This document shows, piece by piece, positions 1 to 8,553 of a stretch of 64,000 bases of DNA. Position numbers and translations under genes: made by a program. Below the pieces are notes generated by a model. The model did no database searches. It was not told the origin of the DNA and was given only the letters and a program-made list of their open reading frames with translations. This DNA is from RYN-133 sp963754285 (lineage in GTDB: Bacteria; Actinomycetota; Actinomycetes; Mycobacteriales; Jatrophihabitantaceae). The first letter of the stretch is position 1. The number at the start of each line of letters is the position of its first letter. The stretch covers positions 51,379 through 115,378 of the forward strand of contig CAVWFN010000014.1 of the NCBI GenBank assembly GCA_963754285.1, given 5' to 3'.

Positions 1-1703
1 ACCCGAGCGGTGACCTGACCTTCTCCACCAACTGCGCTTCGACCGACGTCCATGTCGACGTCGAGGGGTACTACCTCACGAGCATCAATGGCGCGAGCGC
101 CGACGTGTTCGTCCCGATCACGACTCCGACGCGGGTCGTCGACACACACACCAACGTCGGGGTCACCGGCAAGCTGACCGCGGGTCGGGTGGTCCGCGCC
201 AAGCGCGCTGTCGCCGTGCGCGGAGTCGGCGGCGTCCCGGCCCGCGCCGACGCCGTGGCGCTGAATCTGACCGCCCTGAACGCGTCCGCGGTGGGCGCCG
301 ACACGGTGTGGCCGGACGGCACAACTCGGCCGGCCACAACCTCCGTGATCGCCGACCCGGCCGTGATCAACACCAACCTGTCCTTCGTCCGGCTCGGTAC
401 CAGCGGCAAGATCGACATCGCCGACTCCAGCGACACCCCGACCCAGTCGAACGATCTGTACGTCGACGTCGAGGGCTACTTCCTGCACACCGCGGCGACC
501 GACACCCCGTTCGGGACGGCGCAGTACTTCCCGGCGACATGGGGTGACACCTTCTACAACACGGTGGACACGAACGGGAACATCCTCGCGACGGTCAATG
601 ACACGAAGGGTCTCGATCTGTCGTGCGGAAGCAGCGACATCGGGATCATGAACGCGGCGGGCGACGAACCGACCTCGCTGGCTTTGTCGATGACCAACTG
701 CATGACCGACTTCGGACCGATCGCCGGCGGCGGCCCCGGCCACACACCGGACGGGTGCTCGTGGAAGACCGGCGGCATCACCCGTATCGGACAGGTCATC
801 TATGTCGCAGTCGCGCGTCAGTTGAACGCCTGCTCGACGGGGCACGAGTCCAACGGTCTGCAGCCGTCGTACAACTCGAGCATCATCAAGTCCACCGACA
901 ACGGCGTGACCTGGACGAATGCGTTCGGGGTGACCAGCCCCAACGGCGCGGCGCCGAAGTGGGTCGCCAAGCTCGGGCGGTTCCAGGCGATGTTCCCGGG
1001 CCAGACTTTCCCGGCCCCGTTCTTCATCCAGTACGGGCCGGGGAACACGCAAACCGTCGACGGCGGCAACAAATACGTCTACGCCGTCTCGACCGACGGA
1101 TACGCCTACGACGGCAACTTCCTGCACCTGGCGCGCGTTCCGGTGAACCAGGTGATGAATGCGAGCGCCTGGCAGTTCTACCACGGCCGCGTCGGCGGAT
1201 CGGTGCAGACCTGGACGAAGTCACCGGCCGGTGCAACCCGTGTGCTGCAGGCCCGACACGGCCTGAGCCAGCCGGCCATCCAGTACGTGCCGGCGCTCAA
1301 GCGCTACGTCCTGACGACGTTCTACTACACGCAGCCAGGCAGCAGATTCCCCACGCTGCATCAGACGCCCTACACCAGGTTCGAGATGTACACCTCGCCC
1401 AAGCCATGGGGCCCGTGGACGCACGTCTACGACCACGGCACCCAGCGCAGCCTGTGGTGCACTGCCACTCCGTGCACTCTCATGTCCCAGCCTGACGACA
1501 CTGCGTTGTCTGTCGGGACGCCCGATGACTGGTTAGGTTTCTACGACCCGGCCCTCGTCCAGAAATTCGTGTACACCCATTCGCTGTCGGACCAGGCGCT
1601 GCTCACGTGCGGGGACTGGATGAACCGCAACAAATATGCTGGCGAGAATCTGTACAAGCTTCACGTCCTGCCGTTCAACCTGGCTACCGTGGTCGGCTCA
1701 TGA
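1..1703 (+). CDS. Surface/secreted Asp-box protein with actinobacterial beta-repeat N-terminus (5' partial)
   Basis: The reading frame is open from the left edge (first complete codon at base 3), so the start lies outside the window. The N-terminal ~165 visible residues carry the repeat found in actinobacterial exported proteins, ending in VDVEGYYL (around residue 20) and VDVEGYFL (around residue 160). The C-terminal ~390 residues resemble the neighbouring protein throughout, including CSWKTGGITRIG and an Asp-box (SIIKSTDNGVTWTN), a hallmark of beta-propeller sialidase/BNR-type folds. The two genes overlap by ATGA and are probably translated together. I infer an extracellular carbohydrate-binding or carbohydrate-acting protein. 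No catalytic residues can be assigned and the substrate is unknown. Confidence 0.75.
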   Translation, partial: PSGDLTFSTNCASTDVHVDVEGYYLTSINGASADVFVPITTPTRVVDTHTNVGVTGKLTAGRVVRAKRAVAVRGVGGVPARADAVALNLTALNASAVGADTVWPDGTTRPATTSVIADPAVINTNLSFVRLGTSGKIDIADSSDTPTQSNDLYVDVEGYFLHTAATDTPFGTAQYFPATWGDTFYNTVDTNGNILATVNDTKGLDLSCGSSDIGIMNAAGDEPTSLALSMTNCMTDFGPIAGGGPGHTPDGCSWKTGGITRIGQVIYVAVARQLNACSTGHESNGLQPSYNSSIIKSTDNGVTWTNAFGVTSPNGAAPKWVAKLGRFQAMFPGQTFPAPFFIQYGPGNTQTVDGGNKYVYAVSTDGYAYDGNFLHLARVPVNQVMNASAWQFYHGRVGGSVQTWTKSPAGATRVLQARHGLSQPAIQYVPALKRYVLTTFYYTQPGSRFPTLHQTPYTRFEMYTSPKPWGPWTHVYDHGTQRSLWCTATPCTLMSQPDDTALSVGTPDDWLGFYDPALVQKFVYTHSLSDQALLTCGDWMNRNKYAGENLYKLHVLPFNLATVVGS

Positions 1704-3034
1704 CAAAGCATCGATCGACGGTCAGGCATCGGTGGCGCAGCCGCACGCTCGTCGCCGCGATGGCGCTCGTAGCGTCCGCCGGGCTGCCCTCGGCCATCCG
1801 CGCCGGCGCAACGTCGAGTCCCGCCGCCACCGAATCGACGGGTGCGTTCGCGACGCCGCACTACTTCTCCGGAGTCACCGACGACACGTTCTACAACACC
1901 GTCGGGTCGGATGGTTCGATCATCTCGACGGCCAACGATTCGACGGGCGTGAACAACTCGTGCACGTCGGACGGACGCGACATCGTGATCCTGAAGATGC
2001 GCGGTGCCGACCCCGGTCACTTCCGGGTCTCGACTGTGAACTGCATGGACAGTTACGGCCCGCGCGGTGGCGGCAAGACCCCCGACGGGTGTTCGTGGAA
2101 GACCGGCGGCATCACTCGGATCGGTAACACCATCTACCTCGCCATCGCCCGCCAGCTGCACCGATGCTCGGTCGGCGGTCAGCTCAACGGGCTGCAGCCG
2201 TCGGTCGACGCCAGCATCATCAAGTCCACCGACGGCGGAAGGACGTGGACCAACCCGTGGGGAAAGACCAGCCGCGACGGTGCGGCTCCCGGGTGGGTAG
2301 CCAAGGTGCATCGCTATCGCGCGATGTTCCCCGGCAACCAGTTCTCGGCGCCGTTCTTCATCCAGTACGGGCCGGGCAACTCGCACACGGTCGACGGCGC
2401 GAACAGGTACCTGTACTCGGTGTCGACGGACGGTTACACCTACGACGGCAACTACCTGCACCTGGCTCGCGTCCCGTTGAACGAGGTCCAGCAGGCGAAG
2501 GCGTGGCAGTTCTACCACGGTCGTGTCGGCGGGAGCGGTCAGAACTGGACCAGCTCCCCGGTGGGCGCCACCCGGGTGCTCCAGGCCAAGCGCGGCCTGA
2601 GTCAGCCGGCGATCCAGTACGTGCCGTCGCTCAAGCGCTACGTGCTGCTGATGTCGACGTTCTCGCGCGCGCATCCCGACTTCCCGACGCCCGCCGAGAC
2701 CCCGTACACGCAGTTCCACATCTATACCTCGCCCAAGCCGTGGGGACCGTGGACGAACGTGTTCCACCACTCCGGCCAGCGCAGCATCTGGTGCAGCGGG
2801 AGCCCGTGCCCGCTGACCGAGCAGCCGGGCTCGAACCAGCTGGCGATCGGCACACCCGAGGACTGGCTGGGTCTCTACGACCCCGCGCTTGTGCAGAAGT
2901 TCGTGTTCACGCAACCGCTGTCGAGGCAGGCGCTGTTCACGACCGGCGACTGGAAGAACGCCAGGCGCTATAAGGGCGAATACCTGAACCGGCTCCTGGT
3001 CGTTCCGTTCGACCTCGCGGCGCTGGCGCACTAG
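1700..3034 (+). CDS. Secreted Asp-box protein, tandem paralogue of the upstream gene
   Basis: 444 residues. The ATG overlaps the upstream stop (ATGA), which fixes the start. The N-terminus has a basic stretch (KHRSTVRHRWRSR), then a hydrophobic core and an Ala-rich cleavage region, typical of a signal peptide. The mature part starts at the TPHYFSGVTDDTFYNTV region and aligns by eye along the whole C-terminal part of the upstream protein, including an Asp-box (IIKSTDGGRTWTN) and the SPKPWGPWT and YDPALVQKF blocks. It lacks the N-terminal VDVxGY repeats. Probably a tandem duplication that diverged in anchoring: one copy with extra repeats, one simply secreted. Function unknown; a lectin- or glycosidase-like beta-propeller is the best guess. 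Confidence 0.75.
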   Translation: MTKHRSTVRHRWRSRTLVAAMALVASAGLPSAIRAGATSSPAATESTGAFATPHYFSGVTDDTFYNTVGSDGSIISTANDSTGVNNSCTSDGRDIVILKMRGADPGHFRVSTVNCMDSYGPRGGGKTPDGCSWKTGGITRIGNTIYLAIARQLHRCSVGGQLNGLQPSVDASIIKSTDGGRTWTNPWGKTSRDGAAPGWVAKVHRYRAMFPGNQFSAPFFIQYGPGNSHTVDGANRYLYSVSTDGYTYDGNYLHLARVPLNEVQQAKAWQFYHGRVGGSGQNWTSSPVGATRVLQAKRGLSQPAIQYVPSLKRYVLLMSTFSRAHPDFPTPAETPYTQFHIYTSPKPWGPWTNVFHHSGQRSIWCSGSPCPLTEQPGSNQLAIGTPEDWLGLYDPALVQKFVFTQPLSRQALFTTGDWKNARRYKGEYLNRLLVVPFDLAALAH

Positions 3035-3054
3035 CGGCGAGCTGCCGTCTCATC

Positions 3055-3073
3055 GCGGACGCTCATCGTCCGC
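3055..3073. terminator. Short hairpin after the secreted paralogue pair
   Basis: A 7-bp perfect inverted repeat, GCGGACG/CGTCCGC, with a 5-nt loop, 20 nt after the stop of the secreted paralogue and before the next start. There is no U-run. It could end the first operon, but in DNA this GC-rich it may be chance. Confidence 0.3.
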
Positions 3074-3095
3074 ATTGCGGGCTAGCGTTCGTGAC

Positions 3096-3656
3096 ATGGC
3101 AGCAGTGCGCACCGAACCGCTTAAGAACACCCAGCCGCTCGCGCGGTTCGACTTCGACGCGTTCTTCGGCGCGCTCGATGCGGCGCGTCGTGAACACGGT
3201 CTCGGTTGGTACGAGCTGGCCGACGAGCTGTGGGAGCAGTCGGCCGAGCTCAACGCGCACCGCGACGACCATCCGTTGTGTGGGGGAGCCGTCTCGCGCC
3301 AGGGCGCGCGAGGGGAGACCTCATGTCAGTACGCCCTGTTCATGCTGCGCTGGCTCGGCCGCGCGCCCGAAGAGTTCCTGACCGGACCGGTCGCGGACGT
3401 GGGCGAGATCCGGCTCCCGGCTGCGGGGCGCGGCAGCCGGTTGCGGTGGGATCTCGCCGAAGTGCACGCCGAGTTGAACCGGCAGCGTCAGGACCGCGGT
3501 CTGACGTGGGCGGAGCTCGCCGACGTCCTGGATACGACGCCGGCGCGCCTGACCAACCTGCGCACCGCGCGGTTCACCGATCTGGCGCTGGCCATGCGGA
3601 TCACTCAGTGGCTGCGCCGGCCGGCTGCCGCATTCATTCACGCCGCTGACTGGTGA
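3096..3656 (+). CDS. XRE-like helix-turn-helix protein
   Basis: 186 residues starting at MAAVRTEPL. Two similar segments can be seen. The first (around residues 17-50) reads FDFDAFFGALDAARREHGLGWYELADELW. The second (around residues 118-160) reads LRWDLAEVHAELNRQRQDRGLTWAELADVLDTTPARLTNLR, which has the spacing of a Cro/CI-type HTH (LTWAELADVL, turn, ARLTNLR recognition helix). The C-terminal MRITQWLRRPAAAFI matches the helix that follows the HTH in actinobacterial XRE proteins. The first repeat is interrupted by a cysteine-containing insert (CGGAVSRQGARGETSCQY). Probably a DNA-binding regulator; its target is unknown. Confidence 0.6.
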   Translation: MAAVRTEPLKNTQPLARFDFDAFFGALDAARREHGLGWYELADELWEQSAELNAHRDDHPLCGGAVSRQGARGETSCQYALFMLRWLGRAPEEFLTGPVADVGEIRLPAAGRGSRLRWDLAEVHAELNRQRQDRGLTWAELADVLDTTPARLTNLRTARFTDLALAMRITQWLRRPAAAFIHAADW

Positions 3657-3662
3657 CCGTCC

Positions 3663-4148
3663 TCAGGCGAACACCGCATCGAACATCCCGGGCTCGTAGG
3701 ACCCGCCGCGCTGGTGTGCGATCACCGCGAGCCGGTTGGCGGCGTTGATCATCGCGACCAGGCACAGGAGCGCGACCAGCTGATCGTCGTCGTAATGCTT
3801 GCGCACCTGTTCCCAGGTGTCGTCCGAGACTCCGGTACTCGCGTCGGCGAGGCGGGTGCCTTCCTCGGCGAACGCGAGGGCAGCCTGCTCGGCTTCGGTG
3901 AAGACCGTCGACTCGCGCCAGGCCGCGACGAGATTGAGCCGCACCGCGGTCTCGCCGGCGGCCGCTGCGTCCTTCGTGTGCATGTCGATGCACCAGCCGC
4001 AGCCATTGATCTGACTGGCGCGCAGCGACACGAGTTCTTGCGTCGACTCCGGCAGGGTCGAGTGCCGGATCACCATGCTCGCGTTGGCGAATCTCTTGGT
4101 GAACTTCGCCCCCAGCTCGTTGCTGAACATGTCCAATCGGGTGTCCAT
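3663..4148 (-). CDS. AhpD-like / carboxymuconolactone decarboxylase family protein (ECF41 target)
   Basis: 161 residues. The family signature CGWCIDMHTKDA contains the redox CxxC and the following His of AhpD-like alkylhydroperoxidases, preceded by ELVSLRASQING. Known family roles are peroxide reduction through the CxxC pair or gamma-carboxymuconolactone decarboxylation. It is divergent from an ECF41 sigma factor. In ECF41 systems the neighbour is characteristically a carboxymuconolactone decarboxylase, oxidoreductase or epimerase and is a direct target. An ECF41-like promoter 40 nt upstream points at this gene. The exact substrate cannot be told from sequence. Confidence 0.85.
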   Translation of the reverse strand: MDTRLDMFSNELGAKFTKRFANASMVIRHSTLPESTQELVSLRASQINGCGWCIDMHTKDAAAAGETAVRLNLVAAWRESTVFTEAEQAALAFAEEGTRLADASTGVSDDTWEQVRKHYDDDQLVALLCLVAMINAANRLAVIAHQRGGSYEPGMFDAVFA

Positions 4149-4187
4149 GACGTCGTCCTCACTCGTAAGGGTTGGTTGCGACCATGA

Positions 4188-4214
4188 GATGCCGATGACC
4201 CAGGCTGTGTGACA
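4188..4214 (-). promoter_or_regulatory. ECF41-type promoter for the AhpD-like gene
   Basis: On the minus strand, TGTCACA (4214-4208), exactly 16 nt, then CATC (4191-4188). The ECF41 consensus as I recall it is TGTCACA-N16-CGTC, so there is one mismatch in the -10 element. The predicted transcription start would leave a leader of about 30 nt before the ATG at 4148. Confidence 0.65.
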
Positions 4215-4224
4215 TCGGAGGGGG

Positions 4225-4251
4225 TGTCACATCTCAGCGCGTTCCGGCGTC
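4225..4251 (+). promoter_or_regulatory. ECF41-type autoregulatory promoter
   Basis: TGTCACA at 4225-4231, 16 nt, then CGTC at 4248-4251: a full match to the ECF41 consensus. It lies just upstream of the sigma-factor start at 4290. This excludes a translation start at 4209, which would precede the promoter, and implies positive autoregulation. Confidence 0.75.
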
Positions 4252-4289
4252 TGATGTGCGACGGTCGACAGGAATTGGAGGATCAGGCG

Positions 4290-5186
4290 ATGGACGACAG
4301 CGAGCCGGTCGATGCCAGCACGGCTGCGTTCGTCGCGCATCGCAATCTGCTGTTCACGGTCGCTTACGAGATTCTCGGATCGGCTGCCGACGCCGAGGAC
4401 GTGCTGCAGGAGACATGGCTGCGCTGGGCGGGTGTGGACATCAGCACGGTGCGTGAGCACCGCGCCTACCTCGTCCGGATTGCCACCCGACAGGCGATCA
4501 CGCGGCTGAGAACGCTCGGCCGGCGCAAGGAGTCCTATGTCGGCGCGTGGTTACCCGAACCGTTGCTCACCACGCCTGATGTCGCCGATGACGTCGAACT
4601 GGCCGAGAGCGTGTCGATGGCGATGTTGCTGGTGCTCGAGACGCTCGCGCCGACCGAGCGTGCGGTGTTCGTGCTGCGCGAGGTGTTCGCCCTCGACTAC
4701 GACGAGATCGCAGAGGCAGTCGACAAGAATCCGGCGGCCGTGCGGCAGATCGCGCACCGGGCACGCGATCACGTCGCCGCGCGACGCCCGCGGGCCATCG
4801 TCTCAGCGGACGAGTCGCGGGACGCGCTCGACGCCTTCCGGCGCGCAGTCGAGACGGGCGACCTGCAGGGACTGCTCGACATACTCGCGCCGGACGTCGT
4901 GATGATCGGCGACGGCGGCGGGATCAAGCAGGCAGTTCCGCGTCCGATCGTGGGTGCGGACAAGGTCGCCCGACTGCTCGCGAGCGGGTTCGGCAAGATC
5001 CCGGGAGTGGCACGGCTCGATCCGGCGCAGGTCAACGGCCATCCGGCGCTGATCATTCGTCTCGACGGTGAGTTGGACACCGTCGTCGCGTTGCACCTCG
5101 AGCAGGGCCGCATCACCGGGCTCTACGCCGTCCGCAACCCCGAGAAGCTGTCGCACATGGATCGCGAGACCGCGTTGCAGCGATAG
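4290..5186 (+). CDS. ECF41-family RNA polymerase sigma factor with C-terminal NTF2-like domain
   Basis: 298 residues. The start is MDDSEPVD, preceded by GGAGG at 8-nt spacing; a longer frame opens upstream of its own promoter and is rejected. Region 2 (around residues 12-75, including DAEDVLQETWLRW) and region 4 (around residues 115-165, LAPTERAVFVLREVFALDYDEIAEA then AAVRQIAHRAR) are intact. The ~110-residue C-terminal extension has an NTF2/SnoaL-like shape and carries the ECF41 signature DGGG, here followed by IKQAVPRPI. In ECF41 proteins this extension replaces a separate anti-sigma factor and controls activity. The divergent AhpD-like gene is the expected target. Confidence 0.9.
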   Translation: MDDSEPVDASTAAFVAHRNLLFTVAYEILGSAADAEDVLQETWLRWAGVDISTVREHRAYLVRIATRQAITRLRTLGRRKESYVGAWLPEPLLTTPDVADDVELAESVSMAMLLVLETLAPTERAVFVLREVFALDYDEIAEAVDKNPAAVRQIAHRARDHVAARRPRAIVSADESRDALDAFRRAVETGDLQGLLDILAPDVVMIGDGGGIKQAVPRPIVGADKVARLLASGFGKIPGVARLDPAQVNGHPALIIRLDGELDTVVALHLEQGRITGLYAVRNPEKLSHMDRETALQR

Positions 5187-5205
5187 GACGCTGCATACTC
5201 CCTGC

Positions 5206-6765
5206 ATGGACGTCAGCCTGGCCGAGATCGGCAGGATTCCGATCGATCTGCGGATCGGCGTGACGGGACACCGCTGGATCCCCGACGATGCGAACACCCG
5301 CGCGACCGTGCGCGACGTCGTCGAGCGTGTCATCGCGGCGCACAGCCACCCGGTGCTGCCGGCCACGACCACAGGGGTCACGGTTGTCTCGGCACTCGCC
5401 GAGGGAGCCGACCGGATCGTCGCGCACGTCGGGCTTGATCTCGGCGCCCGGCTCGAAGTCGTGCTCCCGCTGGAGGCCGATGACTACGAGCGTGATTTCA
5501 AGCGCGATGCCTCGCGCGCCGAGTTCCACGAACTCTGTGCGCGTGCCGCGTCGGTGCAGGTGGTCGACGCGACGCCGTCGCGTGACATCGGCTACAGCTC
5601 GGCCGGCCGCACGATGGCCGATCGCATCGACGTCCTGATCGCCATCCATGACGGTGAACCGGAGCGCGGCGCAGGTGGCACGGCAGAGATCGTTCGGTAC
5701 ACGCACTCACTCGGAATCCCCGTCGTCGACGTGCGGGCGACGCGGGATGCCGCGACCGCGCTGGCCGCGCCGACGACGTTGCCGGACCTGTCGACGGTGC
5801 CACTTGCGCCGGACGCACAACGGCGCCTCGACGCGTTCAACGCGGCGCGGCTGACCGATCGCGAGCAGCGGGCCGCGCGCGAAGCGATCGAGGCAGAGCC
5901 CGCACAGCCGTTGCTGCTCTACTTCCTGCGCGCCGACCAACTCGCGTTGCGCTACCAGTCGCGGCACCGGCGCGCGATCTCGATGCTGTACGCGTTGTCG
6001 GCTCTCGCCGTCGGCGCGGTCGCCTTTCAGCACGTCTTCTTCGAATCGCAGTACTGGCTCGGCTGGATCGAGTTCGCGGCACTCGTGGTCGTGTTCGCGA
6101 TCTCGCTGCTGCGCGTCTCATTGCTCGGACGTTGGACGTCAGCTCGCTTCATCGCGGAGCGATTGCGTTCGGCGATGTTCTTGTCGCGCGTAGGCGGTGT
6201 CCCGACGTTCGCGTCCATTCCCGGCAGCCGCGACGAACAGCGTCCCGGCGCTGACTGGGCAGGGCGCGCAGTACGCGAGATCTGGTTCCGCTGCGCGACG
6301 ACCGTCGAGGTCGATCTGCTCGCCGAGGCACGGACCATCGCGTCCGATCTGGTCCAAGACCAGATCAAGTATCACGAGAAGCGGCGCGACCGGTGGGAGC
6401 GGCTGCAGCGACGCACCACATGGCTTGCGATCGGGTTGTTCGGGCTGAGCGTGGTGTCGTCACTCGCACACAGCTTGAACGTGCTGCCCGACAATTGGCC
6501 CGATGTCACCGTCTTCGTCTCGATCGTGATTCCCGCGGTGGCTGCGGCGATCAGCGGATTCGCTGCGCAGTCGGAGTTCGGCAGACAGGCCATGCAGTCG
6601 GCACATGCTCTGCGTGAGCTGCAGCGACTGCAGGTGGTGTTGAGTTCTGTCCAGACCGAGGCCGAGGTGCCGACGTTGCTGAACCAGCTCGACGCGCTGA
6701 TGCACGGGGATGCCGCAGAGTGGTACGTATCGGCCAGCCTGCACGATGAGAAGCTGCCCGGCTGA
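5206..6765 (+). CDS. SLOG-domain protein with four transmembrane segments (SLATT-like); candidate Thoeris-like sensor/effector
   Basis: 519 residues. The N-terminal ~185 residues are a SLOG/LOG-like Rossmann domain: RIGVTGHRWIPDD (G-x-T-G-H ligand loop, around residues 15-27), VVSALAEGADRIVAH, and a later MADRIDVLIAIHDGEP strand with GGTAEIVRYT. Two hydrophobic hairpins follow (residues ~254-277 and 286-306; ~405-424 and 434-453), each preceded by basic or charged helices, as in SLATT/DUF4231-type membrane modules. SLOG domains bind nucleotide-derived ligands, and SLATT modules are predicted pore-forming effectors in nucleotide-driven conflict systems. The next gene has a TIR domain, so the pair resembles TIR + SLOG-TM pairs such as Thoeris. 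No activity is shown; this is inference from domains. Confidence 0.75.
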   Translation: MDVSLAEIGRIPIDLRIGVTGHRWIPDDANTRATVRDVVERVIAAHSHPVLPATTTGVTVVSALAEGADRIVAHVGLDLGARLEVVLPLEADDYERDFKRDASRAEFHELCARAASVQVVDATPSRDIGYSSAGRTMADRIDVLIAIHDGEPERGAGGTAEIVRYTHSLGIPVVDVRATRDAATALAAPTTLPDLSTVPLAPDAQRRLDAFNAARLTDREQRAAREAIEAEPAQPLLLYFLRADQLALRYQSRHRRAISMLYALSALAVGAVAFQHVFFESQYWLGWIEFAALVVVFAISLLRVSLLGRWTSARFIAERLRSAMFLSRVGGVPTFASIPGSRDEQRPGADWAGRAVREIWFRCATTVEVDLLAEARTIASDLVQDQIKYHEKRRDRWERLQRRTTWLAIGLFGLSVVSSLAHSLNVLPDNWPDVTVFVSIVIPAVAAAISGFAAQSEFGRQAMQSAHALRELQRLQVVLSSVQTEAEVPTLLNQLDALMHGDAAEWYVSASLHDEKLPG

Positions 6766-6831
6766 TTCCCTCGACCCCATCGGGTGACCGATACTGCCCA
6801 GAGCGGATCAGGCTGATTGCCGGGGGGAACG

Positions 6832-8553
6832 GTGCGATTCGGGCTAGTCGTGTGGATCGCCGATGTCGCGTTGGCCGCGCAGACGGCACCGGCGCCCATC
6901 GGCGTGCTTCCCGCGACGGTGGCGCTCGACGCCGGCGGGCAATGGATCGGGGGCGAGGCCGCGTCGACCCAGCCGCGGGAGCGGCAGGTGCGGTCGATGC
7001 GGTGGTGGACGCAGGAGGCCCACACCGAGGTCGCCGGTGTCAGGCTCACCGGTGCGGCCTATGTGGCCTCGCTCGTGCTTGCGCACGCCGCCACGATCCG
7101 CAGCACTGCGGGAGCCGACGCACAGCTGGTGCACGTAACGCTCCTCGTCCCCGGAGACGCCTGGTCGGGTCTGCCGGCGGCGCTGTCATTCGCGTTGCCC
7201 GAGGTGGACGTGCACGTCGTCGCGACGGCCCGTTCAGTGGCCGGTCCGGCCGAGCGCACGCAGGTGATCGACTGGCGTGGCGGCGCGCCCGAGGTGTCGC
7301 TCGTCGAGGGTGATCACGTCCGGACGACGATGCTCGACAGCGCTGAGACAGTGGCCGCTGCCCTCGACGCCGACTGCGCGACTGTGTTGGTCGCGCCGGC
7401 CAGCGCGGCGTCCAACCTCGCTCAGTGGCTGCGGCAGTCGATGCGAGTCGATACGACGGTTGCGATCGAGGAGGTGTTGACCCGGGTCGCCCGGTCGGTC
7501 GAACTCGCTCCGGAGCGCCAGAGCGTCGCTGTCGACGACGACGTGCAGTTCAGCGTGTACCGGCCGCGCGTCGTGCGGCCGGCAGTGCCGGAGAAGCTCG
7601 TCGCGTTCGCGCACAAGAGCGATGTGTACGAAGAGGACGGCCGCGTCGTCGACCCGAGCGCCGAAGTCGCGCGACAGGCCGAAGCCGTGCTCGGTGACCT
7701 GTCGCGGCACGCACGCACGATTGCCGACTCGAGCGTCCCGATCATGCGCGGCGACACGCTGAGGTTCGTCCCGGTCGTGGACGGGATCGAGTTCAATCCG
7801 ACCGCGCTGGAGTTCCGCTGGGTGCGCGGCGTGCATCGCGAGGTGTTCGAGTTCCGCGCCGACCCGTCCCTCGACGGCCGTATCGCGGCCGGTCGCATGT
7901 CGGTGTTTCTGGGCATGGTGCTGATCGCTGACGTCAGCCTGCGGATCCGCGTCGACAGCGCAGCGCCGGATCCAGCGCCGGATCGCACTCGCGCAAACGT
8001 CTACGGCAAGGTGTTCCCGTCCTACTCGCACGACGACAAGATCGTCGTTGACCAGGTGATCTCAGCTGCGCGCACCCTGGGGCACACCTACCTGCGCGAT
8101 GTCGACCAGCTGCGCTCGGGGCAGGACTGGCAGCGTGAGATCGAGCGCTACATCGACCAGGCGGACATCTTCCAACTGTTCTGGTCGCCGCGATCGATGT
8201 ATTCGCAGTATGTGCGACATGAATGGACCTACGCGCTCTCACTCGGACGGCCCGACTTCATCCGTCCGGTGTACTGGCAGTCACCGCGGCCGAGTGCCCC
8301 GCCGGACCTGCCGCCACCCGACCTCGACCGGCTGCATTTCATGTACTTGGCCAGCGAGGAGCCGCCTGCCTCGGTGGCCGGGCAGTACTCGGTGAATCCG
8401 CCGCCGACCCAGCAGTACTCGGCGCCCGTGGGCGGCCCGCCGCCGTCCGCGCCGACGCCGGCCCAGCCGGCAGGTCAGCCGGCAGCTCAGCCGATCAGCG
8501 AGCTCAGCCGGCACGGGCCGGCGGCCGTCGACAACGCGGCCTCGCCGGCATAG
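6832..8553 (+). CDS. Degenerate Hsp70-like / TIR-domain protein
   Basis: 573 residues from the GTG at 6832, which has a G-rich Shine-Dalgarno (GGGGGG) about 5 nt upstream; a TTG at 6817 is also in frame. Residues ~1-255 look like a decayed actin/Hsp70 ATPase: VLPATVALDAGGQWIGGEAA, RQVRSMRWW, then VIDWRGGAPEVSLVEG where Hsp70s have DLGGGTFDVS. The first phosphate loop is not recognisable. Residues ~260-385 form a beta-rich linker (FNPTALEFRWVRGVHREVFEFRA). Residues ~390-505 are a TIR domain (VFPSYSHDDKIVV, LRDVDQLRSGQDW, YVRHEWTYALSLG), with Glu464 at the position of the catalytic Glu of TIR NADases. A Pro/Gln/Ala-rich tail follows. It probably consumes NAD or makes a signal for the neighbouring SLOG protein. 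Confidence 0.7.
   Translation: MRFGLVVWIADVALAAQTAPAPIGVLPATVALDAGGQWIGGEAASTQPRERQVRSMRWWTQEAHTEVAGVRLTGAAYVASLVLAHAATIRSTAGADAQLVHVTLLVPGDAWSGLPAALSFALPEVDVHVVATARSVAGPAERTQVIDWRGGAPEVSLVEGDHVRTTMLDSAETVAAALDADCATVLVAPASAASNLAQWLRQSMRVDTTVAIEEVLTRVARSVELAPERQSVAVDDDVQFSVYRPRVVRPAVPEKLVAFAHKSDVYEEDGRVVDPSAEVARQAEAVLGDLSRHARTIADSSVPIMRGDTLRFVPVVDGIEFNPTALEFRWVRGVHREVFEFRADPSLDGRIAAGRMSVFLGMVLIADVSLRIRVDSAAPDPAPDRTRANVYGKVFPSYSHDDKIVVDQVISAARTLGHTYLRDVDQLRSGQDWQREIERYIDQADIFQLFWSPRSMYSQYVRHEWTYALSLGRPDFIRPVYWQSPRPSAPPDLPPPDLDRLHFMYLASEEPPASVAGQYSVNPPPTQQYSAPVGGPPPSAPTPAQPAGQPAAQPISELSRHGPAAVDNAASPA

Noticed and set aside
1661..3031. Long minus-strand ORF (456 aa) opposite the second secreted paralogue
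   Set aside because: Arg/Val/Asp-rich translation with no domain, exactly antisense to a gene with a signal peptide and a conserved paralogue; typical high-GC shadow.
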